Both the position numbers and the translations under genes were made by a program. Shown piece after piece: positions 58,984 to 64,000 of a DNA stretch of 64,000 bases. Source of the stretch: JAVVHH01 sp964657565 (GTDB taxonomy: Bacteria > Pseudomonadota > Alphaproteobacteria > Acetobacterales > Acetobacteraceae); NCBI GenBank assembly GCA_964657565.1, contig CAZZVQ010000001.1, forward strand, positions 1 through 64,000, given 5' to 3'. The notes below the pieces were generated by a model, which was not told the DNA's origin, ran no database searches, and saw only the letters and a program-made list of their open reading frames with translations. The stretch's first letter is position 1. Every line of letters starts with the position of its first letter.

Positions 58984-60153
58984 TCAGCCGGCAGCCCGGC
59001 GCGATGGAGCCGCGACGTTGGCGATGACCTCGCCAAACGGCCCGGCGTTGCGGGCCGGGCCCAAATCGTTCCCGGTGGTTTCCTTGAGCGGCAGCAGCGG
59101 AAAGACGAGTTCGGCGAAACGGTAGCATTCCTCGAGATGCGGGTAGCCCGACAGGATGAAGCGGTCGATCCCGAGCGCCATATACTCCTTCATGCGGTCG
59201 GCCACCTGCTGCGGATCGCCGACCAGCGCCGTGCCTGCGCCGCCCCGCACCAGACCGACCCCCGCCCAGAGATTGGGGCTGATCTCGAGCTTGTCGCGCC
59301 GCCCGCCATGCAGCTGCGCCATGCGTTGCTGGCCGACGGAATCGAACTTGGCAAAGGCGGCCTGCGCCTTGGCGATAGTCTCGTCGTCGAGATGCTCGAT
59401 CAACTCGTCGGCCGCCTGCCATGCAGCTTTCGCTGTCGGGCGAACGATCACGTGCAGACGGATGCCGAACGACAGGGTGCGCCCGCGTTTGGCCGCGGCT
59501 TCGCGCATCGTCGCGATCTTGCCGGCGACGTCCTCCGGCGGCTCTCCCCAGGTCAGATACACGTCCACATGGTCTGCCGCGACGTCCTGCCCGGCTTTCG
59601 AGGAGCCACCGAAATACAAAGGCGGGTATGGCGCTTGCACGGGTGGGTAGAGCAGCTGGCCGTTCTCGATCGCCATGTGCTTGCCGCGATAGGTGACCGT
59701 TTCACCTGCCATCAGGCCGCGCCAGATCGTCAGGAACTCGTCGGTCGCCTCATAGCGTTCGTCGTGGGCGAGCCACACGCCGTCGCCATGCAGCTCGCCG
59801 GGGTCGCCGCCCGCCACGACGTTGATCAGCAGCCGTCCGCCCGACAGCCGATCCAGCGTCGCCGCCATGCGGGCGGACATCGAGGGCTGGCCCAAGCCGG
59901 GACGCACCGCCACCAGGAAGCGCAGCCGCTGCGTCAACGGCACCATGGCGGACGCCACGACCCAGGAATCCTCGCAGGATTTGCCAGTCGGCAGCAGCAC
60001 GCCGAAATAGCCCAGCTCATCCGCGGCCCGGGCGATCTGGCTGAGATAGCCCAGCGTCACATGCCGGGCGCCGATCTCGGTGCCCAGATAGCGGCCATCA
60101 CCATGGGTGGGCAGGAACCAGAGGACGTCGGCTTTTTCAGCAGCGAAACTCAC
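58984..60153 (-). CDS. ssuD: FMNH2-dependent alkanesulfonate monooxygenase
   Basis: 389 residues from a GTG overlapping the ssuA stop (GTGA). ADVLWFLPTHGDGRYLGTEIGAR is the SsuD N-terminus, followed by QPSMSARMAATLDRLSGGRLLINVVAGGDPGELHGDGV and SKAGQDVAADHVDVYLTWGEPPE. It splits C1-C14 alkanesulfonates into aldehyde and sulfite using reduced FMN. The binding protein precedes it; permease ssuC and an intact ssuB are not adjacent, and the reductase ssuE is absent. The chosen start adds the family N-terminus that an internal start would lose. Confidence 0.92.
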   Translation of the reverse strand: MSFAAEKADVLWFLPTHGDGRYLGTEIGARHVTLGYLSQIARAADELGYFGVLLPTGKSCEDSWVVASAMVPLTQRLRFLVAVRPGLGQPSMSARMAATLDRLSGGRLLINVVAGGDPGELHGDGVWLAHDERYEATDEFLTIWRGLMAGETVTYRGKHMAIENGQLLYPPVQAPYPPLYFGGSSKAGQDVAADHVDVYLTWGEPPEDVAGKIATMREAAAKRGRTLSFGIRLHVIVRPTAKAAWQAADELIEHLDDETIAKAQAAFAKFDSVGQQRMAQLHGGRRDKLEISPNLWAGVGLVRGGAGTALVGDPQQVADRMKEYMALGIDRFILSGYPHLEECYRFAELVFPLLPLKETTGNDLGPARNAGPFGEVIANVAAPSRRAAG

Positions 60154-61124
60154 GAGCCGGGACTCCAGACGGCGCTCGCCACGTCGAGCTTCTGCGGGAT
60201 GAGTCGTAGCTTGAAGAACGTGTCGGCGATCTTCTGCTGGTCGGCGACCACCTCGGCCGTCAAAGGCCGCACGCCGTAGCCCATGCGGCCGACCGCGCGG
60301 GCCACCACGGCTTGCGTCAGCCCCATGCTGGCGGCCAGCAGCCTTGCCGACTCGTCCTGGTGCTGCTCGGCCCAACGGTCGGTCGCATCGACCTGCGCGT
60401 TCAACGTGCGCAGCAGCTCGGGCTGCTTCTGGGCAAAGTCACGGGTGGCGAGAAAGAACTGGTGGTTCGGCGCCAGTGCCTGGCCACCAGACCCGGTGCC
60501 GTCGACCAGCGTGCGAGCCCCGGTCGCTTCTTGGGCGGCCGACAGGAACGGATCCCAGATCGCCCAGGCGTCCACGCTGCCGCGCTCGAAAGCGGCTCGC
60601 GCGTCCGCGGGTGCCAGATAAGCGGGCTGGATATCGGTCGGGGTCAGCCCGGCGCCCGCCAACGCCTGCACCAGCAGATAGTGCACGTTCGACCCCTTGT
60701 TCAGCGCCACCGTGCGGCCCTTTAGGTCGGCCACGGTTCGGACCGGCGAGTCCTTCGGCACCAGAATGGCCTCGCCCGCGGGCGACGGCGGCTCATAGCC
60801 AACATACAGCAGTGAAGACCCGGCCGCCTGGGCGAAGATCGGGGGCGCTTCGCCGGTGGTCCCGAAATCGAGCGCACCCGCCGCCAGCGCCTCGAGCAGC
60901 TGCGGTCCGCCCGGAAACTCATGCCAGCTCACCGACCAGCCCAGCGGTTGCAGGATCGGCTCCAGCACCTTGCGCTCCCGCATGATGATCAGCGTGCCGT
61001 ATTTCTGCACGCCGATCCGAACCACCTTGTCAGCGGCAAAGCCGGGTCGCGGCAGCATGACGGCCACGGGCAAGGCCGCGAGCAGGGTTCGCCGCGCCAG
61101 GCGCGAGGGGTCGAGTGCATTCAT
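60150..61124 (-). CDS. ssuA: Alkanesulfonate/aliphatic sulfonate ABC binding protein
   Basis: 324 residues from MNALDPSRLARRTLLAALPV, with an RR signal. The mature start KVVRIGVQKYGTLIIMRERKVLEPIL is SsuA-like, followed by FPGGPQLLEALAAGALDFGTTGEAPPIFAQAAG and LKGRTVALNKGSNVHYLLVQAL. It captures sulfonates in the periplasm when sulfate is scarce. It is coupled to ssuD by stop/start overlap. Nested inverted repeats occur upstream. Confidence 0.92.
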   Translation of the reverse strand: MNALDPSRLARRTLLAALPVAVMLPRPGFAADKVVRIGVQKYGTLIIMRERKVLEPILQPLGWSVSWHEFPGGPQLLEALAAGALDFGTTGEAPPIFAQAAGSSLLYVGYEPPSPAGEAILVPKDSPVRTVADLKGRTVALNKGSNVHYLLVQALAGAGLTPTDIQPAYLAPADARAAFERGSVDAWAIWDPFLSAAQEATGARTLVDGTGSGGQALAPNHQFFLATRDFAQKQPELLRTLNAQVDATDRWAEQHQDESARLLAASMGLTQAVVARAVGRMGYGVRPLTAEVVADQQKIADTFFKLRLIPQKLDVASAVWSPGS

Positions 61125-61198
61125 GAGCGGAAGATCCGGTTGCGAGCGTGCCGGCAGATCGCCAGGGTCTAATGATGTCGGAGCTGACGAAGCCCTGT

Positions 61199-61238
61199 AG
61201 AAGATCATGCTATTTCTGCATGAAGCGCGAGATCTTCT
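61199..61238. promoter_or_regulatory. Nested inverted repeats upstream of ssuA
   Basis: AGAAGATC (61199-61206) pairs with GATCTTCT (61231-61238), and inside it CATGC-tatttct-GCATG (61206-61222) forms another perfect repeat. The set lies 75-114 bases before the ssuA start and could be a sulfur-regulator site or a structured leader. No CysB consensus can be claimed. Confidence 0.45.
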
Positions 61239-61334
61239 TGCTCTAGACATGTCTCAGACGAGCACCAATCCCTGAAGATCAGAGTGCAGAGGAAAGCTTG
61301 TTGACGGTCAGCAGGCGTCTGCCCAAAAAACGGC

Positions 61335-61820
61335 ATGAACCCGGTCCCGTATTCGGCGTCGAATGGCGGCTGCTCCAATGATGCCGCCCCCGCGTCCTGC
61401 CGGCCGTTTTTACTTACCGACGACCCGAGCAATGGCGGCCGTGGTCTGAACCTGCTCGCAGCACTCGGCGTCATCACGTTGCGGCCCGGCGCGGGCATCA
61501 CGCCGACCGCGCTGGACATCACGGCCAACCCGAAGAACGTCCGCATCGTCGAACTGGACGCGGGCATCATCGCACGCTCGCTCGATGATCTGAATGCGGC
61601 CATCGTCAACACCGATTGGGCCCTAAAAGCCGACCTCGGCCTCGATCTGCGCATCGGCGCCGAGGCGGTCGAGGATAACCCCTATCGGAACGTGATCGCG
61701 GTCCAGGCTGGGCACGAGAACGACAAGCGCGTGCAGCTTTTCGTCCAGGCTTATCACTCCGATCCCATCCGCGCGTGGATCATCGAGCACTACCAAGGGC
61801 GGCAGCTACCGGCATGGTGA
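61335..61820 (+). pseudogene. MetQ/NlpA-type methionine binding protein, C-terminal part
   Basis: From about residue 25 the frame matches MetQ: LLTDDPSNGGRGLNLLAALGVITLRPGAGITPTALDI, NPKNVRIVELDAG, ARSLDDLNAAIVNTDWAL and DNPYRNVIAVQAGHENDK. The signal peptide and first 110 or so residues are replaced by unrelated sequence (MNPVPYSASNGGCSND). A D-methionine importer metNI is not nearby. The truncated protein could not be exported. Confidence 0.7.
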
Positions 61821-62263
61821 ACATGACTCCGCTGGCCGGGCGAGAGGCTGCCCCGATCCGCCACGTCGACAACGACGCCGGGCGGACGGCAATGGAGAAT
61901 ATCACCCGCGCCGACCCGTCCCGCATTTGGACCGTCCGCGACGTGGCCGAGCATGTGGGAATCGGCGGCATCGGGCCGGTCCTGGTCGGAACGCCGGGGC
62001 AGGTTGCGGACGGCATGGAAGCTTGGATCGACGCCACCGGCGCCGACGGCTTCAACCTGGCATCCGTCGTTGCCCACGAAACGTTTACTGATATCGCGCA
62101 GCTTCTGGTGCCCGAACTGCAGCGGAGGGGCCGTTACAAGCGGCACTATTCCCCGGGGACATTACGAGAAAAGCTGTTCGGCGCCGGACCTCGGCTCCCG
62201 AGAGTCCACCCGGCCGCTGCCGCCCGTTATTGGGAGACCCTCACTCCCGCCACTCAAGGATAA
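61814..62263 (+). pseudogene. NtaA/SnaA/DszA-type FMN monooxygenase, C-terminal fragment
   Basis: The frame overlaps the metQ fragment stop. WTVRDVAEHVGIGGIGPVLVGTPGQVADGMEAWIDATGADGFNLA, LLVPELQRRGRYKRHYSPGTLREKL and a PRLPRVHPAA tail match the last quarter of the roughly 450-residue NtaA/DszA family, which oxidises nitrilotriacetate, sulfones or related compounds with FMNH2. The flavin-binding N-terminal three quarters are missing. It precedes sfnB by six bases, consistent with a former sulfone-use operon. Confidence 0.7.
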
Positions 62264-62269
62264 TCCGCA

Positions 62270-63472
62270 ATGGATGTTGCCCTGCAAGACCAAGCGGTTC
62301 CGGTGCTCCGATCCGATGCCGAAGCGATCCAGGCAGCCCATGCCTTGGCGGCCGCCTTCCTCCCCGGCGCCGCGGAGCGAGACCGCGAGCGCCGCCTGCC
62401 GTTCGCCGAAATGGAGCAATACTCGGCGAGCGGGCTGGGCGGCATCACCGTCCCGAAGGCGTATGGCGGCCCAGACCTGTCCGCGGCGACGCTGTCGGAG
62501 GTGACCGCCATCATCGCCGCTGCCGATGCCTCGCTCGGCCAACTGCCGCAGAACCATCATGGCTTCCTCCGCCTGTTGCGCTACGAGCCGGATACGGCAA
62601 AGGCGGCCTACCTGTTCGACCTGGCCCTGAAGGGCGCCCGGTTCGGCAACGCCCTCGCCGAAACCGGCGGCAAGACGACGAAGGAGGTGACCGCGCGCAT
62701 GCGGCGATCCTCGGGCGGCTGGCTCTTGAATGGCACCAAGAACTACGCCACGGCTGCGATATTCGCTCACTACATTCCGGTGCAGGCCCTGGACGACGAC
62801 GGCCTCGCCCGCCGGGCGGTGGCCGAACGTCATGCGCCGGGTCTGACGGTCATCGATGACTGGTCGAGCTTCGGTCAGCGCACCACCGCGAGCGGCACCG
62901 TCACGCTGCAGGACGTCTTCGTTCCCGACAGCCACGTCATCGCCGCCTACCAAGCCTCGGCCAAGCCGACGCTCTACGGCCCGGTGTCGCAGATCATCCA
63001 AGCGGCGATCGATCTCGGCATCGCGCGCGGCACCATCGCGGACACGATCGACTTCGTCCGCACCCGCTCCCGGCCCTGGATCGATAGCGGCCAGGACCGC
63101 GCTGCCGACGACGTCTACACGATCGCCGCCGTGGGCGACCTGCAGGTCCGACTGCACGCGGCCGACGCGCTGCTCCAGCGCGCGGGGCGGATCATCGACG
63201 CGGCCACCGAGAACGAGACCGCCGACGCGGTCGCCGGCGCATCGATCGCGGTGGCCGAGGCGAAGATCCTCACGACCGAGGTGGCGATCCTGGCCGCCAA
63301 CAAGCTATTCGAACTCGCGGGCACGCGCTCCACCCTGGCTGAGCACGGGTTGGACCGCCACTGGCGGAACGCCCGCGTCCATACGCTGCACGACCCGGTG
63401 CGCTGGAAATTCCACATCATCGGCAACCACGCCCTGAACGGGGTCAATCCGCCCGTCCACGCCTGGATCTGA
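62270..63472 (+). CDS. sfnB: SfnB-family sulfur acquisition oxidoreductase (acyl-CoA dehydrogenase fold)
   Basis: 400 residues. The fold of acyl-CoA dehydrogenases is visible in EMEQYSASGLGGITVPKAYGGPDLSAATLSEVTAIIAAADASLGQLPQNHHG, LNGTKNYATAAIFAHYIPVQA and the C-terminal GTRSTLAEHGLDRHWRNARVHTLHDPVRWKFHIIGNHALNG, typical of SfnB/DszC-like flavin monooxygenases. The catalytic Glu of true dehydrogenases is absent from its usual place. Linked to dimethyl sulfone or sulfonate use in pseudomonads. Intact among broken neighbours. Confidence 0.9.
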   Translation: MDVALQDQAVPVLRSDAEAIQAAHALAAAFLPGAAERDRERRLPFAEMEQYSASGLGGITVPKAYGGPDLSAATLSEVTAIIAAADASLGQLPQNHHGFLRLLRYEPDTAKAAYLFDLALKGARFGNALAETGGKTTKEVTARMRRSSGGWLLNGTKNYATAAIFAHYIPVQALDDDGLARRAVAERHAPGLTVIDDWSSFGQRTTASGTVTLQDVFVPDSHVIAAYQASAKPTLYGPVSQIIQAAIDLGIARGTIADTIDFVRTRSRPWIDSGQDRAADDVYTIAAVGDLQVRLHAADALLQRAGRIIDAATENETADAVAGASIAVAEAKILTTEVAILAANKLFELAGTRSTLAEHGLDRHWRNARVHTLHDPVRWKFHIIGNHALNGVNPPVHAWI

Positions 63473-63492
63473 ACCCTCATCAAGGAGCCACA

Positions 63493-63699
63493 ACCCACGA
63501 TATCGAAGAAGCGTTGATCCTTGGGGACCGAGTAGCGGTGCTGCAGCCCCATCCGGGCCGGCTCAGGGAGGTGCATAGCATCGACCTGCCGCGCCCTCGC
63601 GACCGTGATAGCGCCACCTTCGCGCACCATAAGAGAAGCCTGCGCGGTGCGCTTGGGCATGCGGGCGCGCCAACTTGTCTGGAAGAGCTTCGTTGGTGA
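63493..63699 (+). pseudogene. SsuB/TauB-type ABC ATPase, C-terminal fragment
   Basis: The frame begins abruptly at THDIEEALILGDRVAVLQPHPGRLREVHSIDLPRPRDR, which is the switch histidine of an ABC ATPase and the tail that follows it in SsuB/TauB. All of Walker A, the signature and Walker B are missing. It stops in GTGA overlap with the serine acetyltransferase start. It is the missing ATPase of the sulfonate importer in vestigial form. Confidence 0.7.
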
Positions 63700-64000
63700 C
63701 CGCGACTAAATCGGATAGCGTCGCCGAACGGGAGGGAATGGTGTCGATCGAGCCAGAAGCCAGCTTTAGCCTGCTGTCCTCCGAGCCCGTTGGCTTCGCC
63801 ACGGGTCCGGTCACTCACATCTGGATGCAACTATGCGCCGAAGCGATCGCCGCCGCCGAGCGTGACCCGGTCATGACCCGCGCGATGAATGCGGCTGTGC
63901 TCTATCACGCCAGCTTCGGGCAAGCGCTGGCGCATCGCGTCGCCCAGAAGCTCGGCAGCTACGACCTTGGCCAGGATGAGCTGCTTCCGTTCATCTGCCA
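63696..64000 (+). CDS. cysE: Serine O-acetyltransferase-like protein, 5' part
   Basis: The gene runs off the window; 101 residues are visible. VTHIWMQLCAEAIAAAERDPVMTRAMNAAVLYHASFGQALAHRVAQKLG is the N-terminal helical domain of CysE (compare WxxIRxEA...ILxHxxxxxALxxxLAxKL). The enzyme acetylates serine for cysteine synthesis. The GTG start overlapping the SsuB fragment stop is preferred; GTG at 63741 with GGAGGG just upstream is an alternative. It fits the sulfur theme of the region. Confidence 0.75.
   Translation, partial: MTATKSDSVAEREGMVSIEPEASFSLLSSEPVGFATGPVTHIWMQLCAEAIAAAERDPVMTRAMNAAVLYHASFGQALAHRVAQKLGSYDLGQDELLPFIC

Noticed and set aside
1..64000. tRNA, rRNA, CRISPR arrays, prophage and transposase genes
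   Set aside because: I looked in the intergenic spaces on both strands and saw no cloverleaf-like sequence, regular spacer-repeat pattern, integrase, transposase or terminal repeats.

Overview
The window is GC-rich DNA with the strong G/C third-position bias and the many GTG/TTG starts overlapping the previous stop (GTGA, TTGA, ATGA) that are common in Alphaproteobacteria. The gene families (TAT-type ABC binding proteins, YjfC-like ATP-grasp, SfnB/SsuD sulfur genes, short-chain acyl-CoA regulator) fit a soil or water heterotroph in Rhodospirillales. An Acetobacteraceae-like host is my guess from style only; there is no rRNA here to test it.

Layout. 1-9.5 kb: mixed housekeeping and envelope genes (M24 peptidase end, GT4 glycosyltransferase, purH, serine hydrolase, aroA, a membrane glycosyltransferase, Uma2 protein, Fsr-like exporter). 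9.7-14.7 kb: peptide/nickel-type ABC transporter without an ATPase, followed by a flavoprotein. 14.8-17.2 kb: a three-gene YjfL-YjfM-YjfC-like set. 17.4-21.1 kb: polyamine-type ABC transporter. 21.2-28.1 kb: MarR regulator with operator, two large hydrolases, and an SDR plus MFS pair of different base composition. 28.2-33.3 kb: a complete non-phosphorylated L-rhamnonate degradation module (dehydratase, dehydrogenase, diketo-acid hydrolase, transporter) facing an IclR regulator with a clear palindromic operator.

33.5-48.7 kb is the highlight: a copper membrane monooxygenase (CuMMO, pmoCAB-type) island. On the minus strand it reads GST-like protein, pmoC, pmoA, pmoB, a CopC fusion protein, a CopD-cytochrome c fusion protein, a secreted alpha/beta hydrolase, a fatty-acyl-CoA ligase, an aldehyde dehydrogenase scrap and a thiolase. 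It is flanked by methylcitrate synthase with its PrpR/RamB-type regulator on one side, and by a LysR regulator and an OmpW/AlkL-like porin on the other. No methanol dehydrogenase, hydroxylamine oxidoreductase or C1 gene is present. The neighbours activate and split carboxylic acids and consume propionyl-CoA, so I infer oxidation of short-chain alkanes (propane/butane range) rather than methane or ammonia. Copper supply and electron transfer appear built into the operon as unusual fusion proteins. A palindrome in the prpC-prpR promoter (TCGCAA-AGA-TTGCGA) recurs as CGCAA-AAC-TTGCG upstream of pmoC, suggesting that one acyl-CoA-sensing regulator may control both.

48.7-64 kb: an organosulfur and peptide scavenging region (two LLM flavin monooxygenases including SsuD, SsuA, SfnB, a complete Dpp/Gsi-type ABC transporter, a CysE-like start at the window edge) littered with gene fragments (GNAT, LysE, MetQ, NtaA/DszA, SsuB). 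A 100-N gap at 52986-53085 is an assembly artefact: the 55 bases on its two sides are identical, and collapsing them restores one intact AhpD-like gene.
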